From NCBI GenBank assembly GCA_016234745.1, contig JACRAR010000030.1, forward strand, positions 124,001 to 188,000: a stretch of DNA of 64,000 nt, read 5' to 3'. The translations under genes were made by a program, and so were the position numbers. Shown here one piece after another: positions 1 to 8,470 of the stretch. The notes under the pieces were generated by a model that was not told where the DNA came from, ran no database searches, and saw only the letters and a program-made list of their open reading frames with translations. The stretch is from Betaproteobacteria bacterium. Lineage in GTDB: Bacteria > Pseudomonadota > Gammaproteobacteria > Burkholderiales > Rhodocyclaceae. Every line of letters starts with the position of its first letter. Within the stretch, counting starts at the first letter, position 1.

Positions 1-937
1 GCAGGTCGGTGCCACGCTCGAACTTGCGCGGCTCCTGCTTGGCGTAGAGCGGCTGCCCCAGCGTGTTGACGGTCTCGTTGAAGTCGGCCGGCGCCACGTA
101 GGTGCCGAAGGTGTCCACCGTTCCCACCGGGAAGCAGTGCGCTTCACCGGCGGCAATGAAGCGCCGCGCCGTGCCGCTGCCGTCGGTCGCCTGTCCCCGG
201 TATTCCTCGAAGGTCAGTCCGGCAAAGGAAAAGGCCTGGCGCACGTCGTCGCGCAGCATGGCGCCCTGGGCATAGTTCTCGTAGGCCTTTTCGACCTTCG
301 GGTGGGCTACCAGCTTCTCGAAGAACTCGGGTGAGCACAGGCAGTGGATGCCGGTCATGAATTCACCGCGCAGATTGTCATCGACGTGACGCAGCACCTC
401 GAAACACTTCTTGCGGATATCGGTGGCGTCAACCGTCAGCTGGAAGTTCACCGACTTGGCGGTGATGCCGAATTCACTATACAGATCGTAGAGTGTCGAC
501 CCGTCGGCATCGAGGATCACGCCCTTGAGCGCACCCATGCGCAGATGCTCGAGGGTGATCGCATGCTTGTTGCGGATCACTTCCAGATGGCTCGCAAGGA
601 CACCTGCCACGGTTTCGATTTCCGTTTCCGAGCCAAAGGCGCGAATCCCCTGGACTTCCTCGGGCAGCACCACATCGTCGTGCGGGATGTGCGGCACGAT
701 GAAGGAGCGCATGGTGCGCTTGTCGCGCACACCGACCGTGCTGGGGCTGCCGACCGGCAGGGTGGGCAGCAGGTTCAGGATGCCATTGCGCTCCTCCACC
801 AGGATCTGGCGGAAGCGCACGGGTTTCAATGGAAAGAGGTTCAGCGCCTCCATCCGGCCATAGCGGTTGGGAAGCAAGTTGATGGCCGCCGTGAGGTTGG
901 CCATCGAGAAGGCGGGAGAAGAAAACGGGTTCTGCAT
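1..937 (-). CDS. Phage major capsid protein E, lambda family (3' end outside window)
   Basis: This gene forms the icosahedral head shell of the phage. The reading frame is open from the ATG at 937 to the window edge, about 312 residues, so only the last part of a roughly 340-residue protein is missing. The translation begins MQNPFSSPAFSMANL and carries features of the lambda gpE/HK97-fold family: an N-terminal tract ending near PNRYGRMEALNLFP, then VEERNGILNLLPT, and later a long helix followed by a CFEVLRHVDDNLRGE segment. An AAGGAGT ribosome site lies 6 bases before the ATG. It directly follows the decoration-protein gene, as E follows D in lambda. Family assignment is from remembered patterns; the fold was not computed. 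Confidence 0.85.
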   Translation of the reverse strand, partial: MQNPFSSPAFSMANLTAAINLLPNRYGRMEALNLFPLKPVRFRQILVEERNGILNLLPTLPVGSPSTVGVRDKRTMRSFIVPHIPHDDVVLPEEVQGIRAFGSETEIETVAGVLASHLEVIRNKHAITLEHLRMGALKGVILDADGSTLYDLYSEFGITAKSVNFQLTVDATDIRKKCFEVLRHVDDNLRGEFMTGIHCLCSPEFFEKLVAHPKVEKAYENYAQGAMLRDDVRQAFSFAGLTFEEYRGQATDGSGTARRFIAAGEAHCFPVGTVDTFGTYVAPADFNETVNTLGQPLYAKQEPRKFERGTDL

Positions 938-939
938 GA

Positions 940-1317
940 TCAGACTCCTTGACGAACGATGATGCCCATGGATTTGAGCTTGGCCAGTGCGGCGGCTTTT
1001 TGCAGGGCGGTGATGCCTGCCGGCCAGGTCAGTGCGTGATCGGACAGCATGGCGTGGCGGGCGATCAGGATCCCGTCGGGCCGGTCGATCAGGCTAGCGT
1101 CGATCGAGATGGCCAGGACGCCGGCGGCAACTTCGGACCCATCGGTGGCGGCAGGATCCAGGGCCTTGATCTTGTCGGTCGCGGTGTCGATGCCGACCAC
1201 GGTACCGAGCACGAGGTTCTGGCCGGCGGCAATGGTGACCTGGTCGCGTGAATAGAGGTTGGGCGCCTCGTACTTGAGGAGATCACCCAGGTTGAGACCT
1301 TCGGTAATGGCGGGCAT
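940..1317 (-). CDS. Head decoration protein D (lambda gpD family)
   Basis: This 125-residue protein should bind as trimers on the outside of the expanded capsid and stabilise it after DNA packaging. Length and sequence fit the HDPD family. There is an N-terminal arm (MPAITEGLNLGDLLKYE), then the Gly/Ala-rich beta core with VVGIDTATDKIKALDPAA and VAAGVLAISIDA. The C-terminal helix (LQKAAALAKLKSMGIIVRQ) is where members of this family usually end. It lies between the protease/scaffold gene (3-base gap) and the capsid gene (2-base gap), so the head genes are probably translated from one transcript. No unusual residues seen. Confidence 0.85.
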   Translation of the reverse strand: MPAITEGLNLGDLLKYEAPNLYSRDQVTIAAGQNLVLGTVVGIDTATDKIKALDPAATDGSEVAAGVLAISIDASLIDRPDGILIARHAMLSDHALTWPAGITALQKAAALAKLKSMGIIVRQGV

Positions 1318-1320
1318 GGC

Positions 1321-1716
1321 TTAGACCTTTCCGGTGATTTTGCGAATGGCGCTGAGCATCGGATTGCTGGCAGCGGCAGCGTGAGTGGTTGAGTTGGCAA
1401 TAGCCGAGTCGGGGCTGAGGGTGGAACGGATCTCGACACTGTCTGCGCGAGTGGACAGGAGTGACTTCCTGACCTCGGCTTCCGTTGCTCCCCTGGCGAG
1501 GAATCCGGCGGTGAATTCGGGGTGACCGGCCAGTTGGCACATTTCGGCAATCGCCAAGGCATCAATGCTTGGCGCGGATGCAGACGCATTGGCAGGGGCT
1601 AGCGTGTCCTCCTTCTCGCCGGATGGGGATGCGGGCGGCAAAACAGGTGCAGGCGCATCCGGCACCAGAGGTAGATCGGGGATAACAGGAACTGCGGGGG
1701 ATTCGGGTTGAGACAT
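1321..1716 (-). CDS. Nested scaffold protein, internal in-frame start (lambda Nu3-like)
   Basis: Inside the protease gene, codon 302 is an ATG preceded by a near-perfect ribosome site (AAGGAGGA, 7 bases upstream), stronger than the site of the full gene. Translation from here gives a 131-residue protein starting MSQPESPAVPVIPDL, with a Pro/Ala-rich first half and a helical second half. In lambda the scaffold Nu3 is made in exactly this way from an internal start in gene C. That this phage does the same is inferred from the ribosome site and the domain boundary. An alternative is that the site is fortuitous. Confidence 0.6.
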   Translation of the reverse strand: MSQPESPAVPVIPDLPLVPDAPAPVLPPASPSGEKEDTLAPANASASAPSIDALAIAEMCQLAGHPEFTAGFLARGATEAEVRKSLLSTRADSVEIRSTLSPDSAIANSTTHAAAASNPMLSAIRKITGKV

Positions 1717-2619
1717 GGTGTCTTCCTCCTTGATTGATGGAATGGAAACGGTGAGCGAACGCGTCGAACCGGAAATCACGTGGCCGCGCGTTCGACGAGC
1801 CACCAGGAAACTGCTGAAATCGGCCAGGACACCATCGAGGCTACCGACGTTATCGGCAAGGCCTGCGGTCACGGCATCGGGGCCGAAATAGACGCCGGCC
1901 TCGGTCGCCCTGACAGCCTGGCTATCGAGCTTTCGCATCGCCGTCACATGGTCGATGAACATGCCATAGAGCCGGTCGACCTCGGCCTGCAATCGGGCCG
2001 ATGCGTTCTTGTCGAGCGGCTCATGCGGGGAGAAATCATTCTTCTGATCGCCTGCGGTGATCGCCGTATAGCGATAACCCTCCTGGGCATCGCGCACCGA
2101 CTGGTCGACATGCAGGGCGATCACGCCGATCGAACCGACGCCGCCGGTACGTGTCACCGCCACCCGGGACGCGCCACAGGCAATGGCGTAGGCAGCCGAG
2201 AAGGCGGCGTCCGAGGCAATGGCCCAGACGGGTTTGATGGCATCGGCCGCCCGGACATGTTCGCCAAGCTCGAACACGCCGCCGGCCTCGCCACCCGGAG
2301 AATCGATATCGAGCAGGATGCCATCGACATTTGGATCCGCGACTGCAGCATCGACCATGCTGCCGATCTCGGCGTAGGACGTAAATCCGGAAACCGGATC
2401 AAGTCCAATGGTCCGTCGCACGAGAGTGCCGACGATGGGAATCACGGCAATGCCGGTGGGTGCTTCAATCATTGGCCTGGACGATGGCAGTGCGACAGCG
2501 GCATTGATGTCCGGCCAGCCGACACGCTCCCCCAGGACGGACAGGATAATCTCGAGCTTGGAACGGGCAAGTAGCAGCGGCGTCCCGTAAAGGCGGGACG
2601 CCAGGTGTGGCAGTTGCAT
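1321..2619 (-). CDS. S49-family head maturation protease with C-terminal scaffold (lambda gpC-like)
   Basis: This 432-residue protein matures the prohead: the N-terminal half is an SppA/S49 serine protease and the C-terminal part acts as scaffold. The catalytic pair is visible: Ser141 in FSAAYAIAC and Lys193 in AGDQKNDFSP. They are 52 residues apart, as are Ser166 and Lys218 of lambda gpC. The oxyanion segment SPGGEAGGVFEL is at about 107-118. Residues 300-370 are rich in Pro and Ala, typical of a flexible scaffold linker. The start at 2619 has AAGGAAA in front. It lies between the portal gene (1-base gap) and the decoration gene. A second in-frame start inside it is listed separately. Confidence 0.88.
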   Translation of the reverse strand: MQLPHLASRLYGTPLLLARSKLEIILSVLGERVGWPDINAAVALPSSRPMIEAPTGIAVIPIVGTLVRRTIGLDPVSGFTSYAEIGSMVDAAVADPNVDGILLDIDSPGGEAGGVFELGEHVRAADAIKPVWAIASDAAFSAAYAIACGASRVAVTRTGGVGSIGVIALHVDQSVRDAQEGYRYTAITAGDQKNDFSPHEPLDKNASARLQAEVDRLYGMFIDHVTAMRKLDSQAVRATEAGVYFGPDAVTAGLADNVGSLDGVLADFSSFLVARRTRGHVISGSTRSLTVSIPSIKEEDTMSQPESPAVPVIPDLPLVPDAPAPVLPPASPSGEKEDTLAPANASASAPSIDALAIAEMCQLAGHPEFTAGFLARGATEAEVRKSLLSTRADSVEIRSTLSPDSAIANSTTHAAAASNPMLSAIRKITGKV

Positions 2620-2620
2620 A

Positions 2621-4117
2621 TCAGTTTCCTTGCGGTTGTGAGTCTTGCGGGATCACGGGTACCGGCGAAGTCGTCGACAATTCGTGTCGCGGGTTAGAAT
2701 CGAAAATCAACCCCAGGCCATCTGCCCGTGCGTTGTCCGCGGCTATCTCGCGATCGACATCCTCGGCGTCATAGCCGTTGGCCGAGATGGCTTCGGAACG
2801 TGACATCAAGCCCGAACGAATCGCCGCCTTCATGGCATCCGCTTCTTTCAGCGGATCGACCCACTGCCAGCCTTGAGGAATCCATTTCACGGCGAGATAT
2901 TCCCGCCGCTTGGCGATACCACCACGCGCATAGCCCGCCAGTGTTAGTGCGCCTTCGAGCACTGCCTGCTCGACAAACGCCTGCCAGATCGGTCGGCACA
3001 ACTGGTGGACGATCACCCCATGCTGTAAGGCTTCGACGCGGCGGCGAAATTCCAGCAGCCCTGCACGGATCGAGGAGTAGTTGACCATCGACAAGTCTCC
3101 GGTCAATTGCTCATAGGTCACGCCCATGGCGGCGGCCACCGCCCGAAACTGCATGCGCAGGAATTCCGAGTAGGAGCCACCCACGTCCGCCGGCTGGCTA
3201 AACTTGATGTCTTCACCAGGCTCGAGAATCTGCATCGTGCCGGGCTCCAGTCCGGCCAGTGCAATGCCATTGGCGTTGGCCAGCCCCTCACCCAGCAGGT
3301 TGTCTTCCGGTGCCAGGCGCGTCACGAATCCGGCAAACATGGCAGCGGTTTTCTTGCGCACCAGTTCGGCATCGTCGTACTGATCGAGTTCATTGAGTTT
3401 GACCAGAGCACGTGCAAGCCAAGGTTCCCCGCGAATCTGCCCCGGACGCAGGGGGCGGAAGAGATGCAGGATCTCTGCTGCACTGACCCTCACCGTTTCC
3501 ATCCCGCCATTGCCTGACATGGGCGCCAGGGCCCCATCCTCCGGATGGGATCGATACAGGTGGTACGCCACCCGCCGCCCGAGCCGATCGAACTCGATTC
3601 CAGCTCGAATCAGATTGCCATTGTCCGCAGTGGTGTTCAAGGTCACCGGCAGATGCTCCGGCTCCAGCACCTGGATCTGCAATGCCACGACCAGACCGTC
3701 TTCGGGACGCCGATAGCGCAGACGCACCAGCGATTCGCCCCCTTCCAGCATCGCCCGACAGGCCAGGGCTTGTAGACCATAGAAGTCAGTGAGCCCGGCC
3801 GCATCGGCATCCACTGTCCAGTCCCGCCAAAGGGATTGAATGTTTTCCCGCAGGATGGCATCTTGGATCATCGATTGCGGCTTGATGCCGGTACCGATGG
3901 CGTTGGCCACATAGGATTCCAGTGCGGCGTTGGCCCAGGCGTTTCTCCGCACCAGATCCCGGCTCTTGGCACGCAATTCAGTTTGCGAATACAGCAATGC
4001 CGCAATCGCCCCGGGATTGCCGACCGCCCAAGCCAGCGAGCGCCGACCACTACCGACACCATCGTAGGTCGGGGTCTGGCCGAACAATCGGCGCGAGAAC
4101 TGTTTCAGCCAGCCCAT
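2621..4117 (-). CDS. Phage portal protein, lambda gpB family
   Basis: This 498-residue protein forms the dodecameric portal ring through which DNA enters the head and to which the tail is joined. Family features include an early conserved tract AELRAKSRDLVRRNAWANAA (read with the preceding Thr), the WRDWTVDADAAGLTDFYGLQ region, and the HLFRPLRPGQIRGEPWL core at about 205-220. There is also a late SMVNYSSIRAGLLEFRRR segment at about 340-357 that is typical of lambda-type portals. Length matches the family (about 500). The ATG at 4117 follows the gpW stop by one base, so translation is probably coupled. The protease/scaffold gene follows by one base. Confidence 0.9.
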   Translation of the reverse strand: MGWLKQFSRRLFGQTPTYDGVGSGRRSLAWAVGNPGAIAALLYSQTELRAKSRDLVRRNAWANAALESYVANAIGTGIKPQSMIQDAILRENIQSLWRDWTVDADAAGLTDFYGLQALACRAMLEGGESLVRLRYRRPEDGLVVALQIQVLEPEHLPVTLNTTADNGNLIRAGIEFDRLGRRVAYHLYRSHPEDGALAPMSGNGGMETVRVSAAEILHLFRPLRPGQIRGEPWLARALVKLNELDQYDDAELVRKKTAAMFAGFVTRLAPEDNLLGEGLANANGIALAGLEPGTMQILEPGEDIKFSQPADVGGSYSEFLRMQFRAVAAAMGVTYEQLTGDLSMVNYSSIRAGLLEFRRRVEALQHGVIVHQLCRPIWQAFVEQAVLEGALTLAGYARGGIAKRREYLAVKWIPQGWQWVDPLKEADAMKAAIRSGLMSRSEAISANGYDAEDVDREIAADNARADGLGLIFDSNPRHELSTTSPVPVIPQDSQPQGN

Positions 4118-4118
4118 C

Positions 4119-4340
4119 TCAGAAACCTTTGCGCGTATTGATGCGGATCTGGCGGGGTGCTCTGGGCCACAGTCCAGTCCCTACTGCCTGGTCGTGCAAG
4201 CTACGCTCGACCAGCGCGATGGCTTCCTTCAATTCCTCGACCGTGCGGTACTCGACGGTCTTGTCACCAAAGGTGACCCGTTTCTCGCCCTTGGCGAGTG
4301 CCGACTCCAGGGCAACCAGTTGTTCCTCGGTATAGGCCAT
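4119..4340 (-). CDS. Head-tail joining protein W (gpW family)
   Basis: This 73-residue protein matches the small gpW family that plugs the portal and allows tail attachment. The translation starts MAYTEEQLVALESALAKG and contains the conserved VTFGDKTVEYRTVEELKEAI block, which forms the beta-hairpin and second helix of gpW. The C-terminus is basic (PRQIRINTRKGF). I start it at 4340, where the ATG overlaps the TGA of the preceding gene as TGATG. A longer frame to 4631 would run through the neighbouring gene and is unlikely. In lambda, W lies between terminase A and portal B; here two fibre-like genes separate it from the terminase. Confidence 0.85.
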   Translation of the reverse strand: MAYTEEQLVALESALAKGEKRVTFGDKTVEYRTVEELKEAIALVERSLHDQAVGTGLWPRAPRQIRINTRKGF

Positions 4341-4732
4341 CAGCGATAGACCACGACGTTCATTTCGGTGGTGTCGGCCAGCGACGTGCTGGCCGTGGTG
4401 CAGATCACTTCGACATGCGTGGCGGTCTTGACGTCGGTGGTGGATCGGGCCAGTGCCGTGCGCACCGTGCCGGTATTGCCCGTGCTGCGGGCAAAGGCCA
4501 GCCAGCAGTAGTTGGCATCTGCGAACGGCGCGGCAAAGGTGATCCGGTAGCGCCCGGCAGCGAGGCGTGTGACACCGGAGACATTGTGCGAGGCGTTGAT
4601 CACGATCGCACCGCCGACGTACCCGAAACACACCCAGGCACGTGCAATACCTGGGTGTTCCGGGCGGACCAGCGTCTTGACCTCATTGGCCAGGCGGGTC
4701 GCCAGGGCACTGACTTTGGAGACCAGGCTCAT
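4340..4732 (-). CDS. Phage fibre-like protein inserted in the head module
   Basis: This is a 130-residue protein of uncertain function. Residues 50-125 (GRYRITFAAPFADANYCWLA, then VICTTASTSLADTTEMNVVVY) resemble the beta-rich C-terminal domains of tail-fibre or spike-tip proteins, where a Val/Thr-rich strand leads into YRITFA.PFADANY. The first 20 residues (MSLVSKVSALATRLANEVK) resemble the start of the next upstream gene product (MSLQTQIHSLVIRVADEFK), suggesting a shared attachment helix. It overlaps gpW by one base (TGATG) and lies 2 bases after the 165-residue gene. Its place between terminase and gpW is not where tail fibres normally lie; a head fibre is one possibility. Confidence 0.55.
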   Translation of the reverse strand: MSLVSKVSALATRLANEVKTLVRPEHPGIARAWVCFGYVGGAIVINASHNVSGVTRLAAGRYRITFAAPFADANYCWLAFARSTGNTGTVRTALARSTTDVKTATHVEVICTTASTSLADTTEMNVVVYR

Positions 4733-4734
4733 GC

Positions 4735-5232
4735 TCAGGCAGCCAGAGCGGTTTCGAAGATGGCCACGAAGTCGGTGGTCGTGTCCCCAACGTCGCTCGC
4801 CGCCACCGCCCCGATGTTGCTGCGGGCCTGGAGTTGCTCGGGCGCGGAGAGGGTCTGCGCGGCATCAAAGCGCACGCGCTTGTCGATCGCCGCCGTGATC
4901 GCGGCAATGCCGGTCTGGTCATTCTGGATGGCCTGCTGCAGTTCCAGCAGGGTGTCGTAGGCCGCATCCGCCCCACCCAGGATCTGGGCACGCAGGTCAT
5001 CGAGCAGCGTGACGATCTTCGAGGCGGAGAACGTCGTGGCGGTACTGCCGGGTGCCGAGTCATTGATGACCGCCGCCAGGGCGATGGCCGCCTTGAGCTC
5101 ATTGATGGCGGAGACCAACGTGGACTTGTCGGTGGTCGACAGCGACGAGAGGTTGCCGATCTTCGCATAGACCGACTTGAACTCGTCGGCGACACGGATG
5201 ACCAGGCTATGGATTTGGGTTTGCAGACTCAT
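4735..5232 (-). CDS. Phage fibre-like structural protein, helical repeat type
   Basis: This 165-residue protein starts with a helix like that of its downstream neighbour. It contains segments typical of phage tail-fibre shafts: STTDKSTLVSAINELKAAI, then a low-complexity AAYDTLLELQQAIQNDQ helix, a VRFDAAQTLSAPEQLQARSN segment and IGAVAASD. The last two commonly precede the distal domain of tail fibres in other phages. It may therefore be a shaft that pairs with the 130-residue tip-like protein. No enzyme motif is present. It lies 28 bases after the terminase stop with AAGGAGATTG in front of its ATG. Its function on the virion is inferred only. Confidence 0.55.
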   Translation of the reverse strand: MSLQTQIHSLVIRVADEFKSVYAKIGNLSSLSTTDKSTLVSAINELKAAIALAAVINDSAPGSTATTFSASKIVTLLDDLRAQILGGADAAYDTLLELQQAIQNDQTGIAAITAAIDKRVRFDAAQTLSAPEQLQARSNIGAVAASDVGDTTTDFVAIFETALAA

Positions 5233-5260
5233 GCTTCAATCTCCTTGGTGGGTGGGTAAA

Positions 5261-7240
5261 TCAACTGAGCCAGCGGCTGCGGATCAGGCGGCGCGCTGGT
5301 TTTTGGGTTGCAGAAACAGCGAGGCCACCTTCGGGTTTGTGTCCTTGGGTGGCCTCGGCATCTTGTTCAACGGGGTGTTCAGGCGGATCCGGGTTCTGGA
5401 TCCCGAGTTGCCTTTCCAACTCGCGCCAGTGGCGTTCCTCGAAGCGGTCAAGGCCAGAGGCGGCCGCAGCTGCCCGGGCATAGACGTAGCAATCCAGGGC
5501 TTCATTGCGTTCGCGCATCTTCTGCCACTCGCGATGAGCAAATCCATTGCGATCGCGCCGGGTGATCAGCTGCTCGGCACACATCTGCTGAATGAACTCG
5601 GCATCGACCTTGGGCAGATGCACATACCCGGCAGGAAACCGAACCACACCCTCCTCATCGGTATCGATGCTCTTGCGCAAGTTGTTGTAGAACTCAAGCT
5701 TGGCGATGCCGCCCGCGACCGAGAACACCTTGATCCCCCGGCGCAGTCGCTTGCCGCCTGTGGTGGCATCCACTGCTGTCGGGGTTCCGACCAGGGCTGC
5801 GCCGCGGGCGATCCCCTTGACGGCCATGACCCGGGAATCGCGCACGGCACGCACAAAGGCATAGGCTTCCTGGGTGGCAAAGCCGGTGTCCAAAGCAAAA
5901 CGTGCCAGCGGTATCGAGGCCCCAGTGGCATGGGTCCAGGATTCGGCGAGTACATGCCCAAGCGCTTTCCAGACTTCGGCACGCGCCGTGTCGCCCATGA
6001 AGACCCGATGCTCAATCAGCCAGGAGACCTTGCCACGCCCGAACGCCCAGATCGACACTTCGATGCGATCTTTCTGGACGTCGGCGCCACCGGTCAGGAG
6101 CAATCCGCCTTCGGGAATCCTCCCGATTGGGTAGTCTTCACGGCGCTCCAGCAGCCGTTGCCAGTCGGGTGCTTCGCCTTCCTCGACCCAGGTTTCACCC
6201 AGTTCGGTGTTCTTGAAGGTCTTGATCGCGGCGGCCGATCCGGATTCCTTGTGGATGGCACTCTCCCAGGCCGCAGCGATTTCACGCCAACTGCGCCAGC
6301 CAATCGGGCTGTACAGACTAGACAGATGAAAGCCTGCCGTCTTCGTGACCCCTTCGACCATGGCCCGCCACTCGCCATGCTCCAGCATCCAGGTCTTGTG
6401 GTGCTCCGGGATGGGGACTTCGCAGGACTCGCAGACATAGGCCGCCGTTTCAGGGCAATGGCCACTTTCGTCGCGCTGCCAGCGCAGTTGTTCAAAACGC
6501 AGCCACTGGCGGTGCCCGCAGTGCGGACAGGGCACGTAGTAGCGGCGCTGGTCAGAGGATTCGTATTCACGCTCGATGGTGCTGACCCCGGCCAGGGTGG
6601 GCGTCGAGACGATAAATATCTTGCGTCGGGCAAAGGTGCGCGTCCGGGCTTCGGCCAGTGCCACGGCGCTGCCTTCACCATCCACGTCAGGCGGATAACC
6701 GTCGACTTCGTCCAGAAACAGGTAGCGCACCGGCATCGAGCGCAGGCCCACCGCGCTGTTGGCGCCGACCATACGCAGCACGCCACCGCGAAACTCCTTG
6801 GCCAGGATGGTATTGCCCGAGTCCCGGCTGCGCGGCGGCATGATCAGTTCGGCCAGCACCGGAGACTCCTCGATCAGCGAATCGATGCGCTGCTTCGAGT
6901 TGTTCTTGGCCATCTCCACCGTTGGCCACACCGCCATCATCGGTCCGGGTGCGTGGTGAATCACATAGCCGATCCAGTTGTTGCCCATCTCTGTTGCACC
7001 CAGCTGTGCGGCCTTCATGAACACCACCCGCTCGACCGGAGAAGTAGGCGACAGGCAGTCCATGATGACCTTCAGGTAGGGCGTGCGACTCGTGCGCCAG
7101 CGTCCCGGCTCACTGGAGGCCTTGGAGGACAGCATCCGATGCCGGTCGGCCCATTCCGACACGGAGAGCAGCGGATCCGGGATCAGCCCTTCGCGCCAGG
7201 CGCGTTCGATCTCCAGCGCGCCGTCGTAGTCCGGATCCAT
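5261..7240 (-). CDS. Terminase large subunit, lambda gpA family
   Basis: This 659-residue protein is the packaging motor and the nuclease that cuts concatemeric phage DNA at cos sites. A Walker-A-like loop, KAAQLGAT, is at 76-83, and the Walker-B strand YLFLDEVD is at about 173-180. A zinc-binding CPHCG...CESC pair lies near 235-275, as in the GpA family. The C-terminal half holds the endonuclease domain, including GGADVQKDRIEVSIWAFG near 385. Length agrees with the family (about 640-660). The ATG at 7240 overlaps the TGA of the small-subunit gene. The fibre-like pair follows downstream. Confidence 0.92.
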   Translation of the reverse strand: MDPDYDGALEIERAWREGLIPDPLLSVSEWADRHRMLSSKASSEPGRWRTSRTPYLKVIMDCLSPTSPVERVVFMKAAQLGATEMGNNWIGYVIHHAPGPMMAVWPTVEMAKNNSKQRIDSLIEESPVLAELIMPPRSRDSGNTILAKEFRGGVLRMVGANSAVGLRSMPVRYLFLDEVDGYPPDVDGEGSAVALAEARTRTFARRKIFIVSTPTLAGVSTIEREYESSDQRRYYVPCPHCGHRQWLRFEQLRWQRDESGHCPETAAYVCESCEVPIPEHHKTWMLEHGEWRAMVEGVTKTAGFHLSSLYSPIGWRSWREIAAAWESAIHKESGSAAAIKTFKNTELGETWVEEGEAPDWQRLLERREDYPIGRIPEGGLLLTGGADVQKDRIEVSIWAFGRGKVSWLIEHRVFMGDTARAEVWKALGHVLAESWTHATGASIPLARFALDTGFATQEAYAFVRAVRDSRVMAVKGIARGAALVGTPTAVDATTGGKRLRRGIKVFSVAGGIAKLEFYNNLRKSIDTDEEGVVRFPAGYVHLPKVDAEFIQQMCAEQLITRRDRNGFAHREWQKMRERNEALDCYVYARAAAAASGLDRFEERHWRELERQLGIQNPDPPEHPVEQDAEATQGHKPEGGLAVSATQKPARRLIRSRWLS

Positions 7241-7794
7241 CAGTTCACCCGCGGGTGCAGGTCACCCAGTTCCATCAAATGTTCGCGCACAGCGGTTTCC
7301 AGTGCCACGTGCAGGGCATGGGCATCGATCTCCAGTTTGGCGGCCATCTGTGCCGAGATGCGTGCCGGCCAGTTGAGCCAGGCATCGCGTTCCGTCCGGG
7401 CCAGTCGGAATACATGGGCGATGGCTTGCGAGCGGTCGACCAGATCACCCTTGAGGCGAGCCAGGCGCACTTTGTTGGTCTGCGCCTTGACGACTTCATT
7501 GACCGTGCGCGCCTGCAAGAGCGAAGTGCCACCGGGCGACAGTGTTGGTGTCACCACTTCTGCAGTGGATTCACGGGCAACTGGGCGCGGCGTTTCTGGA
7601 ACTGGCGCCTTCACTCTGGGTGCGGTCGATGCCTTGCGCGGCGATGAGGTGTTCTGTTCCCAGTCCCGATCGGCACGGGCGGGGTCAATCGTGCCATCGG
7701 CATCGGGACTGATTCGCCCGGTATCGATGGCTTTCTTGACGGCCACATGAGAGACGCCGCGGTGGCGGGCGTAAGCGCGAATCGACAGACCCAT
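7240..7794 (-). CDS. Terminase small subunit-like DNA-binding protein
   Basis: This 184-residue protein probably recognises the packaging site and recruits the large terminase subunit. The N-terminus is a winged-helix/HTH segment (MGLSIRAYARHRGVSHVAVK, then IDTGRISPDADGTID), as in Nu1-type small terminases. A Pro/Ser/Thr-rich linker (50-85) follows, then a helical region with ARTVNEVVKAQTNKVRLARL at about 95-114 and a terminal DUF-like helical part (SQAIAHVFRLARTERDAWLN). Translation is coupled to the large subunit by a TGATG overlap. Gene order small-large-W-B-C-D-E is that of lambda. The assignment rests on position and domain plan more than on residue matches. Confidence 0.75.
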   Translation of the reverse strand: MGLSIRAYARHRGVSHVAVKKAIDTGRISPDADGTIDPARADRDWEQNTSSPRKASTAPRVKAPVPETPRPVARESTAEVVTPTLSPGGTSLLQARTVNEVVKAQTNKVRLARLKGDLVDRSQAIAHVFRLARTERDAWLNWPARISAQMAAKLEIDAHALHVALETAVREHLMELGDLHPRVN

Positions 7795-7906
7795 GATCTA
7801 CATCAAGCATTTTTTGATTGTTCGAGCAGATTCCACTTGTCTTCCTGATGGGACAGAGCGTTCATGTAAATGTCATCAACAAAACCCCACAATAAAGGAG
7901 CATCAA

Positions 7907-8455
7907 ATGAACACCGACATCAAACTTACCGACACCCAACAAAAAATCCTAAGCGTCGCAGCCTATCGCATGGACGGTAACATCGAACCGCTACCGCCCA
8001 ACTTGCGCGGCGGAGCCCGCGTGAAAGTCATCGACGGACTCCTGACGCGCGAAATGATTCAGATCGTCCAGAAGTCCAGCGAGACCTTCTACTGCCTGAC
8101 GGATGTCGCTTACGCGGCCCTGGGGCGCCATAAACCCGCAGCAGCAGCACCTGCCAAGCCAGAGACAGTCAGGGAGGCCAAGGTGGGCCAGCCTGACACC
8201 GCATGGGGACCAGATCAGAGCGATGCCTGCCCCACGCGTGTGAAGCCAAATACGCGTGAGCACAGCAAGCAGGCCACCGTGATCGAAATGTTGCAGCGAC
8301 CCAACGGTGCGACTATCCATGAAATCTGCGAAGCCACCGGCTGGCAGGCGCACACCGTGCGCGGCACATTCGCCGGCGCCCTCAAGAAGAAACTTGGTCT
8401 CAACATCACATCGTTCAAGGACACGGGTGCCTCCCGCGTCTATCGGATTCTTTGA
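7907..8455 (+). CDS. DUF3489 domain protein
   Basis: The product has 182 residues. I chose the ATG at 7907 because AAAGGAG lies 6 bases before it; an upstream in-frame ATG at 7793 overlaps the terminase start on the other strand and lacks such a site. The C-terminal part (QATVIEMLQRPNGATIHEIC, TGWQAHTVRGTFAGALKKKL) is a clear DUF3489 winged-helix-like domain. The N-terminal 60 residues are a second small domain with KLTDTQQKILSVAAYR; the middle is Ala/Pro-rich. DUF3489 proteins are frequent in alpha- and betaproteobacterial phages and islands; their function is unknown, but DNA binding is likely. It runs opposite to the surrounding phage genes. Confidence 0.75.
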   Translation: MNTDIKLTDTQQKILSVAAYRMDGNIEPLPPNLRGGARVKVIDGLLTREMIQIVQKSSETFYCLTDVAYAALGRHKPAAAAPAKPETVREAKVGQPDTAWGPDQSDACPTRVKPNTREHSKQATVIEMLQRPNGATIHEICEATGWQAHTVRGTFAGALKKKLGLNITSFKDTGASRVYRIL

Positions 8456-8470
8456 TTGAGCGGGACCGCC

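Noticed and set aside
344-952. A 202-residue plus-strand frame at the left edge
   Set aside because: The minus strand encodes the capsid protein over the same bases and fits the head-gene order; the plus-strand product is low-complexity and unrelated to any family.
5177-7750. An 857-residue open frame on the plus strand opposite the terminase genes
   Set aside because: It is the mirror of a GC-rich gene with a clear terminase product; its translation has no domain, and the terminase carries Walker motifs in the expected order.
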